DNA of 64,000 bases from Sphingorhabdus sp. Alg231-15 (GCF_900149705.1 NZ_LT703001.1:124001-188000); one strand, 5' to 3'; counted from the stretch's first letter, positions 36,201 to 45,427 are shown. The notes: generated by a model not told the origin, from the sequence alone. Numbers and translations: made by a program.

Positions 36201-38933
36201 GTGAAAGCGAGTTTGTCTGTGAAGCATAAAAAACGGCTCCTGCCCATATTGTTGAGTGGTACTATTTTGGCAGGAATTGCGGTGCCTGTGCACGCGCAGG
36301 AAGTGCCCGCGGTTCAGCCAGGTCTGACGACCGACAACACCATCAGATCTATTGTTGTGAATGGCTCACAGCGCCTCGAGTCCGGTACAGTCCTCTCCTA
36401 TATGAAATTGCGAGTTGGCCAAACCTATACGCAGGAATCGGCTGACCAGGCGCTCAAAGACCTGTTCGAGACGGAATTGTTCAAGGATGTCAGCATCCGC
36501 AACAATGCCGGCGCTGTGGTCATTGACGTGGTCGAGAATCCAGTGATCAACCGGATTCTGCTAGAAGGCAACAAACGGATCAAGGATGACGCGATCGGCC
36601 CCGAGATCCGGCTCGCCCCGCGGCAGATATTCACCCGCTCTAAGGTCCGGGCGGACGTGGCCCGCATTATCGAGCTTTATAAGCGTAAAGGCCGCTTCGC
36701 AGCGAGTGTGGAACCCAAAATGGTTCAGCTTGACCAGAACCGTGTCGATATTGTTTTCGAGATTAATGAGGGCCCGAAGTCCAAGGTTCAGCAGATCAAT
36801 ATTATTGGAAACGAGGTTTTCTCCGATGGCAAGCTGCGCGGGGAAATGGCAACGAAGCAAGCACGTTTTTATCGTTTCTTCAGCTCTAGCGATACCTATG
36901 ATCCAGACCGTCTTGCATTTGACCAACAGAAGTTGCGTCAATTCTACCTGACGGAAGGCTATGCCGACTTTCGTGTGATTTCTGCCGTAGCCGAGCTGAC
37001 GCCCGACAAGAAGGACTTCATCATCACCTATGTGGTTGAAGAAGGCGATCGTTATAAGTTTGGCGATGTGACGGTTGAAAGCGAAATTCGTGACTTCACA
37101 CCCGCGACATTGACGCCGCTCTTGCCGATGAAAGAAGGCGACTTTTATGACGCCAAACAAGTCGAGGACACGGTAGAGAGCCTGTCTGAGACAGCTGGCC
37201 TATTTGGATACGCATTTGCGGATGTCCGTCCCGAATTTAATCGGGACAAAGAAACGTTGACCATGGGTATTGTCTTCAAGGTGGCCGAAAGTGATCGGGT
37301 CTATGTTGAGCGCATTGATATTAATGGCAATACTCTGACCGTCGACAAGGTGGTCCGCCGTGAATTCCGCTTGAACGAAGGCGATGCGTTTAACAGTTTC
37401 CAGGTCAAGCGCTCCGCCAACCGAATCAAGTCGCTTGGCTTTTTTCAGGACGAGCTTGAGATTGAACAAAAACAAGGCAGCGCGCCCGATCGGATTATAC
37501 TGGAAGCCAATGTCGAAGAACGCGCGACTGGTGAACTGCAACTTTCGGCAGGTTTCTCCAGTGTCGAGAATTTCATTCTGCAGGCGTCTGTCCGGCAGCG
37601 CAACTTCCGCGGTAAAGGTCAAGAGCTTCGTGCAAGCGTCAGCTATTCCAGCTTTTCGCAGTCGATTGAGCTTGGTTTTACAGAGCCCTATTTGTTTGAC
37701 CGGAATGTTGCCGTCGGAGTGGATCTTTTCCGCCGAGACCTAAACAGCTTTAACTTTGTTGGCAGTGACCGCGAGACCACTTTTGAGCAACTTACAACAG
37801 GTTTTCAGGTTCGTGCAGGTGTGCCTATCACGGAATATTTGTCCGCATCACTACGCTATGGCTTGAGCTTTGACGACGTTACGCTGGACAGAGATTTGTT
37901 CTTCACGGACTTTAACAGCGACAATATCCGCGGAAATAGTCCCGAAGATACATGTGATCCTTTGGTTGCCGGTCGTTTCCTTTGCGATGCTCTGGGCGAG
38001 CGGACAACATCATCAATCGGTGCGTCGTTGATATATGATGACCGTGACAGCCGGGTTCGGCCGACACGCGGACAGACTATTGTCGGTAGCCTGGATTTTG
38101 CCGGTCTCGGCGGTAGCGTCAAATATCTCAAAGGGCGGTTTAACGCTGCGAAATATTGGCGGCCCTTCGGGCAGTTCATCTTCTCGATAAGCGGTGAAGC
38201 GGGCTATATCCATCCGCTTGAAGATCGTGGCAGCGCTGCTGACGGAATCGATGATGTTCGGTTGACGGACCGTTTCTTCCTCGGCGAACCACAAATTCGC
38301 GGCTTCGACATCCGCGGTGTCGGTCCCCGTGTTATCCGTAACTTCACAACACCGGCACTGGATGAAAACGGCATTCCGTTTAATCAGATTGTAGAGAACG
38401 AAAATGGACAGCGGACGGATGACGCTATCGGTGGTCGCGCTTATTATCTCGCTCGCGCTGAGCTCGAAATTCCGCTCGGTTCTGGCGCACGCGAACTGGG
38501 TTTGAGGCCGTCGATATTTGTCGACGCCGGTGCAGTCTTCAAAGTCACCACTCCAATTTTGCAAAATCCGCAATCCTTCGGGACCGTGCCGGTTAGAGAT
38601 GCAACCGGTGCTGTTGTTACAACGACGGATCCTGATACTGGAGTTGTCAGCACTGTTACAGCGACCGGACCTCTCTTTCTTAGTACGTCTGATACTGGTG
38701 CCGTTGTTCAAGTTGTGGATGCTGTTGCAGCAGATGGCAGCGCAAATACGGTGGCGACAAGCTTCACCGAACGATTCTTTGGCGATACCGCCAGTCCTCG
38801 TCTTTCCGTTGGCATCGGTGTCAACTGGAACTCACCATTCGGTCCGTTTAGGATCGATGTAGCGCGCGCTCTGTTAAAAGAGCCTGGTGATGATACCAAG
38901 CTATTCACTTTCAATGTAGGAACACAATTCTAA
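36201..38933 (+). CDS. bamA: Outer-membrane assembly factor BamA
   Basis: The 910-residue Omp85 protein inserts barrel proteins into the outer membrane. It has a signal peptide (ending VPVHAQ), five POTRA domains (about 45-440) and the C-terminal barrel with the lid motif QIRGFDIRGVG and a final NVGTQF (terminal Phe). The start is GTG 36201. An extra segment of roughly 80 residues (about 781-862), rich in Thr, Val, Asp and Ala, sits between SIFVDAGAVF and RLSVGIGVNW, in the position of a late surface loop. The ompH start overlaps the stop (TAATG). Confidence 0.97.
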   Translation: MKASLSVKHKKRLLPILLSGTILAGIAVPVHAQEVPAVQPGLTTDNTIRSIVVNGSQRLESGTVLSYMKLRVGQTYTQESADQALKDLFETELFKDVSIRNNAGAVVIDVVENPVINRILLEGNKRIKDDAIGPEIRLAPRQIFTRSKVRADVARIIELYKRKGRFAASVEPKMVQLDQNRVDIVFEINEGPKSKVQQINIIGNEVFSDGKLRGEMATKQARFYRFFSSSDTYDPDRLAFDQQKLRQFYLTEGYADFRVISAVAELTPDKKDFIITYVVEEGDRYKFGDVTVESEIRDFTPATLTPLLPMKEGDFYDAKQVEDTVESLSETAGLFGYAFADVRPEFNRDKETLTMGIVFKVAESDRVYVERIDINGNTLTVDKVVRREFRLNEGDAFNSFQVKRSANRIKSLGFFQDELEIEQKQGSAPDRIILEANVEERATGELQLSAGFSSVENFILQASVRQRNFRGKGQELRASVSYSSFSQSIELGFTEPYLFDRNVAVGVDLFRRDLNSFNFVGSDRETTFEQLTTGFQVRAGVPITEYLSASLRYGLSFDDVTLDRDLFFTDFNSDNIRGNSPEDTCDPLVAGRFLCDALGERTTSSIGASLIYDDRDSRVRPTRGQTIVGSLDFAGLGGSVKYLKGRFNAAKYWRPFGQFIFSISGEAGYIHPLEDRGSAADGIDDVRLTDRFFLGEPQIRGFDIRGVGPRVIRNFTTPALDENGIPFNQIVENENGQRTDDAIGGRAYYLARAELEIPLGSGARELGLRPSIFVDAGAVFKVTTPILQNPQSFGTVPVRDATGAVVTTTDPDTGVVSTVTATGPLFLSTSDTGAVVQVVDAVAADGSANTVATSFTERFFGDTASPRLSVGIGVNWNSPFGPFRIDVARALLKEPGDDTKLFTFNVGTQF

Positions 38934-39586
38934 TGACATTTTCAACCAAGACCGTTTTGAAATCGGCCGCTCTGGCCATCGCGACCTTGTCGGTGCCGGC
39001 AATGGTGGCATCACCAGCAGCAGCCCAGTCCAGAACCTCTATCGCCGTTGCCAATTATGAAGCAGCTGTTGTCCGTTCGCAAGCATACCGTACCGCTGTA
39101 GAGCAGATGAAAACGACCTATAAGGCAGATATTGATGCAACCAATGCTCGTGCAACAGCACTGCAGACGGAATTGAAGCCATTGGTTGATGCTTATAATG
39201 CTGCAGTTCAACAACCGGGCGCAACGGCACAAACCGTTCAGCCACAGGCGCAAGCGTTGCAAACAAAACGTCAATCCGGTCAGCAGGAACTAGCCCGGCT
39301 CCAGCAGCGGGTTACATTGGCAACAGCCTATGTCGAAGAGCAGGTTGGTCTGAAACTCAACGACGCGATCAAAGCGGCTATGAAAGCGAAAAATGTCGAT
39401 CTGGTGCTGCAGCCACAGGCCGTGGTTGCACGTGAGCCTTATGTCGACATGACAGAGTCGATTGTGGCAGAACTCAACAAGCTGGTGCCTTCCGCTTCGA
39501 TTACTCCGCCAGCTGGCTGGAAACCAGGCCAGGCGCAACAGCAGGCCCAGCAACCGGCTGCAACGCAACAGCCTTCTGGCCGGTAA
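38933..39586 (+). CDS. skp: OmpH/Skp-family periplasmic chaperone
   Basis: The 217-residue exported protein has a signal peptide (ending AAAQS), then the Skp-type alpha-helical arms (about 45-160) with high Ala, Gln and charged content and LQQRVTLATAYVEEQVGLKL. A Gln/Ala/Pro-rich tail (QAQQQAQQPAATQQPSG) follows. Skp holds unfolded outer-membrane proteins in the periplasm and delivers them to BamA. It is translationally coupled to bamA and lies nine bases from fabZ. Confidence 0.9.
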   Translation: MTFSTKTVLKSAALAIATLSVPAMVASPAAAQSRTSIAVANYEAAVVRSQAYRTAVEQMKTTYKADIDATNARATALQTELKPLVDAYNAAVQQPGATAQTVQPQAQALQTKRQSGQQELARLQQRVTLATAYVEEQVGLKLNDAIKAAMKAKNVDLVLQPQAVVAREPYVDMTESIVAELNKLVPSASITPPAGWKPGQAQQQAQQPAATQQPSGR

Positions 39587-39595
39587 TCAGCCAAA

Positions 39596-40054
39596 ATGAC
39601 TGAACCACTGGACTATGATGTCACCAAGGTGATGGCGGTGTTGCCGCACCGCTATCCCATGTTGCTGGTCGACCGTGTGGAAGAATTGGTCAAGGATGAA
39701 TCCATTCGTGCGGTGAAAGCCGTGACGATGAACGAAGGATTTTTCCAGGGCCATTTCCCCGGCCGACCCATCATGCCAGGCGTCATGATTGTTGAAGCAT
39801 TGGCGCAAGCTGCGGGTGTGCTGGCAATGGAGAGCTTTGGTCTGGTTGGATCAGGCAAGCTTGTCTATTTTATGGCCATTGACGGCGCAAAATTCCGTAA
39901 TCCGGTTGAGCCTGGCTGTTTGCTGTCACTCAATGTGGAATTTGTGCAGAAGCGTCCGCGGGTTTGCAAATTTTCCGGACAAGCAATGATCGGTGACAAA
40001 CTGGCTGCTGAGGCTAATTTTACGGCAATGATTGCGGATCCACCAGCCGCGTAA
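39596..40054 (+). CDS. fabZ: 3-hydroxyacyl-ACP dehydratase FabZ
   Basis: The 152-residue hot-dog enzyme removes water from 3-hydroxyacyl-ACP in fatty acid synthesis. It has [13 protein letters not shown], the catalytic His53 in [12 protein letters not shown] and Glu67 in VEALAQ. In LPS-making bacteria it usually sits between lpxD and lpxA. Here ompH is directly upstream and rpmE downstream, and no lpx gene is present. Confidence 0.97.
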   Translation: MTEPLDYDVTKVMAVLPHRYPMLLVDRVEELVKDESIRAVKAVTMNEGFFQGHFPGRPIMPGVMIVEALAQAAGVLAMESFGLVGSGKLVYFMAIDGAKFRNPVEPGCLLSLNVEFVQKRPRVCKFSGQAMIGDKLAAEANFTAMIADPPAA

Positions 40055-40164
40055 AAATTGCAAAAGAATCTTGCGCTTTCGAGTTGCGGCGGTTAATGCG
40101 CCGCTTCTCATAATATTATTCGCTTAGGGTTCTGGTCGGAAACCAGCCCGCTATGGAGCAGAAA

Positions 40165-40395
40165 ATGAAAAAAGATACGCATCCCGACTATCACATGATC
40201 AAGGTCCAGATGACCGATGGCACTGTGTTCGAAACCCGCTCCACCTGGGGTAAAGAGGGCGAGACACTGCAATTGGATATCGATCCGACATCGCATCCGG
40301 CATGGACTGGCGGCAATCAGCGCTTGATGGATGCTGGCGGCCAGGTTGCACGCTTTAACAAGCGTTTCGGCGGTCTTTCACTCAAGAAAAACTAA
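40165..40395 (+). CDS. rpmE: 50S ribosomal protein L31
   Basis: The 76-residue protein starts [19 protein letters not shown] and contains [20 protein letters not shown] and [11 protein letters not shown], as in alphaproteobacterial L31. No CXXC zinc motif is visible, consistent with the zinc-independent type. ATG 40165 with GGAG six bases before is preferred to ATG 40153. Confidence 0.95.
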   Translation: MKKDTHPDYHMIKVQMTDGTVFETRSTWGKEGETLQLDIDPTSHPAWTGGNQRLMDAGGQVARFNKRFGGLSLKKN

Positions 40396-40404
40396 GCTGT
40401 GTTT

Positions 40405-40425
40405 GCAGAGGTTTAACGCCTCTGC
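40405..40425. terminator. Hairpin between convergent rpmE and pxpC
   Basis: GCAGAGG (40405-40411) pairs with CCTCTGC (40419-40425) around a seven-base loop and ends at the base before the pxpC stop codon. No uridine run follows on either strand, so it is a plausible but unproven shared terminator. Confidence 0.45.
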
Positions 40426-41373
40426 CTACCACAAGCTGACAGTGCCCAGCCACGGCGTGAGAAGCGAGAGCTTCTGACGATAAATTTCTGTCGCCTGATG
40501 GTTTGTGACCTTGGCAAATTGTATCTTCGCATGCGGGCGCAACTGACCAATCAGGTGGCGATCAGCGCGAATGACTTGCGCGATGCGCGGATAGCCTCCG
40601 GTCGTTTGCCCATCCGGCCCCAACAGGAACGACTCACCGTCAGGAGGGCATTGGATCGTGCCGGGGAAAACCGGTGCACTTTGCATCTGTGTGCTGTTTT
40701 GAGGTGACAATTTCATCCCGGACAGGCTGAGACCCATCCGGTTACTTCTTTGACCAACCTCATGTTTTCCTTCAAAGAAAAGTTGCTGCTGATCAGCTGA
40801 AAGCGCTGAAAATTCCGGTCCGGCGGTAACCCTGATGAGATAGCGATCAGCGATAACCGGTCTTAGATTATCTGGTGTTTGCAGATAGGTCTCGCTTGTA
40901 GACGCGGTTGGGGTCAGTTTGACAACGTCACCGGTTTTCAATGCCCGTCCGCGAAATCCACCAAGCGCGGCACCGAGATAGGTTGACTGGCCATCCAAGA
41001 CCGACTGTGCATCTATATCTCCCGCCAAAGCGAGATATGACCGGCAGCCCTGATGCGCTGCGCCAACATGAATCTCATCACCGGCTTTCACCGGTATCAA
41101 GCTATGCAGTGATTTCTCTTCGCCGTTCAGATGAAGAAAGGAAGCTGCGCCTGTCAGGGCGATCGTGCAAGAATGTTCTACTGTGAATTTGGCATCATCC
41201 AGAGTGATTTCCAATGCGATGGCCGCTGGAATATTGCCGACCAGGCAGTTGGCCAACGCCAGTGACAAGCAGTCAGCTGCTCCGGCGGCAGGCATGCCCA
41301 AATGGCGGGAACCGGAGAACGGAAATCCTTGAAGGGTTGTCTGCAATCCCGGTTTGACAACCATGAGCGTCAT
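40426..41373 (-). CDS. pxpC: 5-oxoprolinase subunit C (KipA-like)
   Basis: The 315-residue protein belongs to the biotin-dependent carboxyltransferase-like family that includes PxpC/KipA. It shows GFPFSGSRHLGMPAAGAADC, NCLVGN, VRVTAGPEF-like RVTAGPEF, SNRMGLSLSG and LGPDGQTTGGYPRIAQV. With PxpA and PxpB it forms the ATP-dependent 5-oxoprolinase that opens pyroglutamate to glutamate. It overlaps pxpB by four bases and is the last gene of the operon. Confidence 0.92.
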   Translation of the reverse strand: MTLMVVKPGLQTTLQGFPFSGSRHLGMPAAGAADCLSLALANCLVGNIPAAIALEITLDDAKFTVEHSCTIALTGAASFLHLNGEEKSLHSLIPVKAGDEIHVGAAHQGCRSYLALAGDIDAQSVLDGQSTYLGAALGGFRGRALKTGDVVKLTPTASTSETYLQTPDNLRPVIADRYLIRVTAGPEFSALSADQQQLFFEGKHEVGQRSNRMGLSLSGMKLSPQNSTQMQSAPVFPGTIQCPPDGESFLLGPDGQTTGGYPRIAQVIRADRHLIGQLRPHAKIQFAKVTNHQATEIYRQKLSLLTPWLGTVSLW

Positions 41374-42035
41374 GGGACAGTCTCATCTCGGAGCGCTTTA
41401 AATTCGGCGCTGCTTATCGGTTGAAACGCAATCCGCTGGCTTCCGGTGAGCAAGGCCGGGCGTGGTCGATCAGCATCAAACAGCTTTACCGGAGTCCGAC
41501 CAATTATCGGCCAGCCGCCTGGGCTGTCAAAAGAATAGATGCAGCTCTGCTCACCGATCAAACCAATGGAACCAGCAGCCACACGCTGCCGTGGTTTTGG
41601 CAGTCGGCCAATAGCCGGGATATTTTCATGGCATTGCAAATAGGCAAAGCCCGGCATGAATCCGAGCATCGTGACCGTGAATTGTGCGGAGCTGTGCAAG
41701 GCAATCAATGCTTCAACCGACAGATCCATTTTCTCGGCCACCCAGCTGATATCGGGGGCGAATTGTTCATCATAGCATAGCGGAATGGTGATGGTTTCCG
41801 CTTCGGTCATTGCGTGCGTGGTAAGACTATCCAACTGCGTCCGAAACAGGTTTTTCGCTTCATCAGGCATGATGTGTGCAGGATCAAACTGCACGGCGAC
41901 GCTGTCCAGACCGGCGACCACCTCTTGCCACATATCTTGCGCTTGCAAGTCGGCGGTGGCGGTATGGATCTTGTCGAGCGTATCCAGCTTGCAAGAAAGC
42001 CAGTCATCGCATGCATGGATTTCGGCGATAGTCAT
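41370..42035 (-). CDS. pxpB: 5-oxoprolinase subunit B (KipI-like)
   Basis: The 221-residue protein is the KipI/PxpB partner: IPLCYDEQFAPDISWVAEKM, TMLGFMPGFAYLQCHE, LPKPRQRVAAGSIGLIGEQS and YSFDSPGGWPIIGRTP are the family segments. The Bacillus KipI was first described as a kinase inhibitor, but the operon with pxpA and pxpC points to 5-oxoproline breakdown. It overlaps pxpA and pxpC by four bases each. Confidence 0.93.
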   Translation of the reverse strand: MTIAEIHACDDWLSCKLDTLDKIHTATADLQAQDMWQEVVAGLDSVAVQFDPAHIMPDEAKNLFRTQLDSLTTHAMTEAETITIPLCYDEQFAPDISWVAEKMDLSVEALIALHSSAQFTVTMLGFMPGFAYLQCHENIPAIGRLPKPRQRVAAGSIGLIGEQSCIYSFDSPGGWPIIGRTPVKLFDADRPRPALLTGSQRIAFQPISSAEFKALRDETVP

Positions 42036-42790
42036 CCGGTTGATGCTGCAATAGAAAAGCCTTCATTTTCGAGCGCCTGACGCATCGCAGCTGCGGTGGC
42101 CAAGGCCCCTTCGCTATCGGAATGGAGGCATAGGGTCTCGGTCTTGATTGTTCGAGGCTGATCCCCGGAAACCTCAATCGGGAGCGCTTGTGCGAGCGCC
42201 AGTCCCTGTCCAATCCGCGCAGCATCATCTGCAATGACTGCGTTTTGCTCTGTCCGCGGTACAAGACGGCTATATTCTGTATAGCGCCGATCAATAAATG
42301 CTTCGGCAATGAAGTGAACACCACTTTGTTTTGCCTTCGCCTCGATGACAGAGTCAGCCATTCCGACTAGCGGCAGTTGTGCACCATGAGCGATGCCGAC
42401 TAGAAGTTCAGCAAGACTATCGCTGTCCTGTGCATCATTATACAGCGCACCATGCGGTTTCAGATGGGTGATAGAAACACCGATCTCGGCTGCAATACTT
42501 TTGATCCGCCGTAACTGTTCCCATATGCTGGCCTTCAGATCTTCGGGGTCGATTATCATGCTGACGCGTCCGAAATTTTCGCGATCAGGGTAGGAGGGAT
42601 GGGCGCCAGCCGAGACCGCTTTCTCCTTTGCGGCCGTTAACATGGCGCGCATTGTTTTCGGGGAACCGGCATGACCGCCACAGGCGATGTTGCAGCTGGA
42701 AACAATATCCATAATTGCTATATCGCGGGCCATACCGTCGGTTGTTTCTGCCTCACCAAGATCGGCATTAAGATCAATGGTGGTTTTCAT
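42032..42790 (-). CDS. pxpA: 5-oxoprolinase subunit A (LamB/YcsF family)
   Basis: The 252-residue protein has the YcsF/PxpA signature IDLNADLGE at residues 4-12, then SCNIACGGHAGSPKTM, GAHPSYPDRENFGR, HLKPHGALYNDAQ and LCLHSDSEGA, which carry the likely metal or acid-base residues. The frame is open upstream, but ATG 42790 overlapping the transporter stop (ATGA) gives the conserved N-terminus. It is thought to perform hydrolysis in the PxpABC complex. Confidence 0.95.
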   Translation of the reverse strand: MKTTIDLNADLGEAETTDGMARDIAIMDIVSSCNIACGGHAGSPKTMRAMLTAAKEKAVSAGAHPSYPDRENFGRVSMIIDPEDLKASIWEQLRRIKSIAAEIGVSITHLKPHGALYNDAQDSDSLAELLVGIAHGAQLPLVGMADSVIEAKAKQSGVHFIAEAFIDRRYTEYSRLVPRTEQNAVIADDAARIGQGLALAQALPIEVSGDQPRTIKTETLCLHSDSEGALATAAAMRQALENEGFSIAASTG

Positions 42791-44007
42791 GGCCACCATC
42801 CCAATGCCCGTGCGATCAGCCGGATGCCCAACATGGAAGTGATAATCAGGATGGCCGCTCCGGCGATATTGCCTTTCCATCCGTTCACATGATTTCCAAG
42901 CAATGCGCTATCATTGGCCAGCCTGATCAGGAAAAAAGCGATGATTGGAAGCAGCAGGCCATTTGCAATCTGGGCAACGAAAATTATCTCGACCGGCTTG
43001 TAGTTGAGCAAAGCGCCCAATGTACCGGAAAGGATAACAGCCAATGCACCGATATTGAACGGCAATCGCGATCTGTCGCTTCCGCTTTTTGCAAAAATCT
43101 CCTGCACGATGTAGCCGGTGGCCAGTGGTGCAGTGATCGCAGATGTCAGGCCAGCTGCAAAAAAGCCTGCGCCCAATGTCGCACTGGCAAAAGATCCGAA
43201 CAGGGGATTAAGCTGTTCTGCCATATCGACGGCGCTCGTTATTTCCTTGTTACTGCCGAACAGACTGGCCGCAGCGGTTGCTAAAATGGTGATCGAAATC
43301 AAGCCGCCAATACCGATGGAAACAGCGCTATCGGTTTGCGCCTCAGCTAAACCGTCAGACGTTGTCCAGCGTTCCCGCGCGCTCGCAGCATGAAGGAACA
43401 GATTATAAGGCACTATGGTCGTTCCAATAAGGGCGATAGCAGTCAACAGGCCGCCGTCTGGAATGGTGGGAATGAAACCACCCATAATCGCGGCGAGGTC
43501 TGGTCTTGTGATCAGGAAGGTCAGCAGGAATGACAGGCACATGAACAATACCATTGCGATGAGAATGCGTTCGACCCAGCGTGGTTTGGAAAATAATATC
43601 AACCCACCTGCCAACAATGCAATCGCAAGGATGATAATGGGCCGGTTGTTTGACAGATTGCTATCCAGTGCTTCTACACCCAACAGGGCGCCGGATATGT
43701 TGCCGGCTTCATAGGCCGCGTTACCCAGTGCCAGTGCCGCAATAAGGAGCAGGGCTGCAAGCCATCGAAGCGGCGGTGATGCTATGGTCTGCATCATCGC
43801 TTCGGCGAGCCCCATACGCGACACAAGGGCAACCCGTACTGCTATAGACTGCAAAATGATCGTGGTGATCGTTGCAAAGACCAACGCCCATATCAGTGCA
43901 AATCCAAAATTCGCGCCCGCTAATGTGCATGCGGTTACAGTGCCAGGGCCAATGAAGGCGGCCGATACCATCATTCCCGGACCGGGGCGATAGCGGGTTA
44001 ACTTCAT
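42787..44007 (-). CDS. NRAMP-family transporter without canonical metal site
   Basis: The 406-residue membrane protein has 10-11 helices and an NRAMP (SLC11) overall pattern. In true Mn/Fe NRAMPs helix 1 carries DPGN and helix 6 MPHN; here the matching places are GPGT (residues 20-23, FIGPGTVTACT) and VPYN (199-202, TTIVPYNLFLHAAS). The Asp and Asn of helix 1 and the Met and His of helix 6 are therefore absent. It is the first gene of the 5-oxoprolinase operon and overlaps pxpA by four bases, like the YcsG protein beside ycsF-kipIA in Bacillus. Uptake of 5-oxoproline or another organic solute is a reasonable inference, but is not shown. Confidence 0.85.
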   Translation of the reverse strand: MKLTRYRPGPGMMVSAAFIGPGTVTACTLAGANFGFALIWALVFATITTIILQSIAVRVALVSRMGLAEAMMQTIASPPLRWLAALLLIAALALGNAAYEAGNISGALLGVEALDSNLSNNRPIIILAIALLAGGLILFSKPRWVERILIAMVLFMCLSFLLTFLITRPDLAAIMGGFIPTIPDGGLLTAIALIGTTIVPYNLFLHAASARERWTTSDGLAEAQTDSAVSIGIGGLISITILATAAASLFGSNKEITSAVDMAEQLNPLFGSFASATLGAGFFAAGLTSAITAPLATGYIVQEIFAKSGSDRSRLPFNIGALAVILSGTLGALLNYKPVEIIFVAQIANGLLLPIIAFFLIRLANDSALLGNHVNGWKGNIAGAAILIITSMLGIRLIARALGWWP

Positions 44008-44047
44008 AGGAAAGATCGCATAAATGTCGTCATGACGTCAGTATCCC

Positions 44048-44683
44048 TTACCATGGCCAGGGGCGCTCACGGAACCATTTGGTTATGACATATTTGGTTC
44101 CTTTGCGAACCTTCATGCCATGATGGAGGGTTAGATCATTGGGGCTTTGATCAAGGCGCATATTATTCCAGCACAGCAGATTACCGGTCTTGGGAACAAA
44201 TTTCTTATTCAGTTCCACAAAGCGTGTCGCACCACCCGCGCCCGGCTCATTCAGATAGATCATGAATGTCCAGGTGCGCTGCCCCGATTCGGAACAGAAT
44301 TTCACAAAATCCTGACCATTGGGATCGAAATAGTCGGTGTGTGCTTTGAATTCCTGGCCTTCGGCATAGCGTTGCCCTTGAAGCGGTTCTCCGAATTCCT
44401 TGTCGATATTTGCGAAGTTGCAGATTTTTGCGTCGATCTCCGCAACAAAAGGATCGGCATGATCGAGATCACAGGTTTCGCTGGTGCGAAAATAATCATC
44501 GTCATTGGCGTCCGCTATGGTGGATGGCCTGCGTCTTTCGTCGATCCGCTGAATAAGCTGCTGGCACTCCGTTTCCTTGAGGAAGTTTTTCAGCATGCAT
44601 AATTCTATGCTTTTGTTCGGATAGCGTTGGACCTGACCGAGAGCGACGAGATAATCGGCAGTAGTGGTATTCTGGTCTGTCAT
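44048..44683 (-). CDS. Prolyl 4-hydroxylase-like 2OG-Fe(II) oxygenase
   Basis: The 211-residue protein has the catalytic core of P4H-type dioxygenases: SETCDL, RYAEGQEFKAHTDYFDPNG (Fe ligands His and Asp), QRTWTFMIYLNEPGAGGATRF, then LTLHHGMKVRKGTKYVITKW (third His and the basic residue for 2-oxoglutarate). No signal peptide is visible. Bacterial homologues hydroxylate prolines in proteins such as EF-Tu or act on small molecules; the target here is unknown. ATG 44683 with GGA upstream is chosen over TTG 44695. It is divergent from gspJ. Confidence 0.9.
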   Translation of the reverse strand: MTDQNTTTADYLVALGQVQRYPNKSIELCMLKNFLKETECQQLIQRIDERRRPSTIADANDDDYFRTSETCDLDHADPFVAEIDAKICNFANIDKEFGEPLQGQRYAEGQEFKAHTDYFDPNGQDFVKFCSESGQRTWTFMIYLNEPGAGGATRFVELNKKFVPKTGNLLCWNNMRLDQSPNDLTLHHGMKVRKGTKYVITKWFRERPWPW

Positions 44684-44725
44684 TAAATGGTCCAAAAAGC
44701 TTCCTATTGGCTGGCATCAGATTAA

Positions 44726-45427
44726 ATGAAAATTCGACCTTCGCAACCGCTCTTTGCCGTTGGGCAGAAGTTGGATATAGAAAATACCATGATCGCCGGC
44801 AATATTAAGAAAAGCGATAGCATTTTGAAAGGCATCAGCCGGTCAAGCGGTTTCACGCTGGTTGAGATGATGGTGGCATTATTCATATTCTCGCTACTAT
44901 CGGTTGCCGGTGTGGTCTTGCTGCGCGGTGCAGCGAACAGCAATGAAGTTACCGATGCAAAGCTTGGTGATATGGCTCAGATGCAGCGTCTGGTATCCCT
45001 GATGGAATCAGATCTCAGCCAAGCATTGCCGCGGCCTTATCGCAATGAGCTGGGTGATCGCGTGGCGGCATTTGCTAGTGAGACTGGCAATAACGGCCGC
45101 GGTTTTTTGTCTTTCACCCGGGGTGGTCAGAGCAATATCAACAATAAGCCGCGATCCAATATGCAGCGAATATCCTATCAGCTGAATGACGAGCAGCTGG
45201 AACGACTGCAATATGAAACCACGGACGGCGGCGCGATTGGCGAGCCCGCGACGCTGCTCGATGATATTAGCGGGCTGGAACTTCGCTTTCGCGACAAAAG
45301 GGGACAGTGGCGCGGAAACTGGGAGACCGAGCGACTGAACGATTTGCCGCGTGCCGTGGAAATCCGCTTTGAACAGAAGGGCCGCAATTTCCGGCACGTC
45401 TTTCTTGTTGGAACGGGCTATCTATGA
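44726..45427 (+). CDS. gspJ: Type II secretion minor pseudopilin GspJ
   Basis: The 233-residue protein has the prepilin motif SGFTLVEMMVALFIFSLLSV, to be cut after Gly42 and methylated on Phe43 with Glu at +5. The rest, including LVSLMESDLSQALPRPYRNE and LPRAVEIRFEQKGR, matches GspJ. The 42-residue leader is long; an internal ATG at 44789 would leave a 21-residue leader, and neither start has a strong ribosome binding site. It overlaps gspK by four bases. The rest of the secretion operon is not in the window. Confidence 0.9.
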   Translation: MKIRPSQPLFAVGQKLDIENTMIAGNIKKSDSILKGISRSSGFTLVEMMVALFIFSLLSVAGVVLLRGAANSNEVTDAKLGDMAQMQRLVSLMESDLSQALPRPYRNELGDRVAAFASETGNNGRGFLSFTRGGQSNINNKPRSNMQRISYQLNDEQLERLQYETTDGGAIGEPATLLDDISGLELRFRDKRGQWRGNWETERLNDLPRAVEIRFEQKGRNFRHVFLVGTGYL

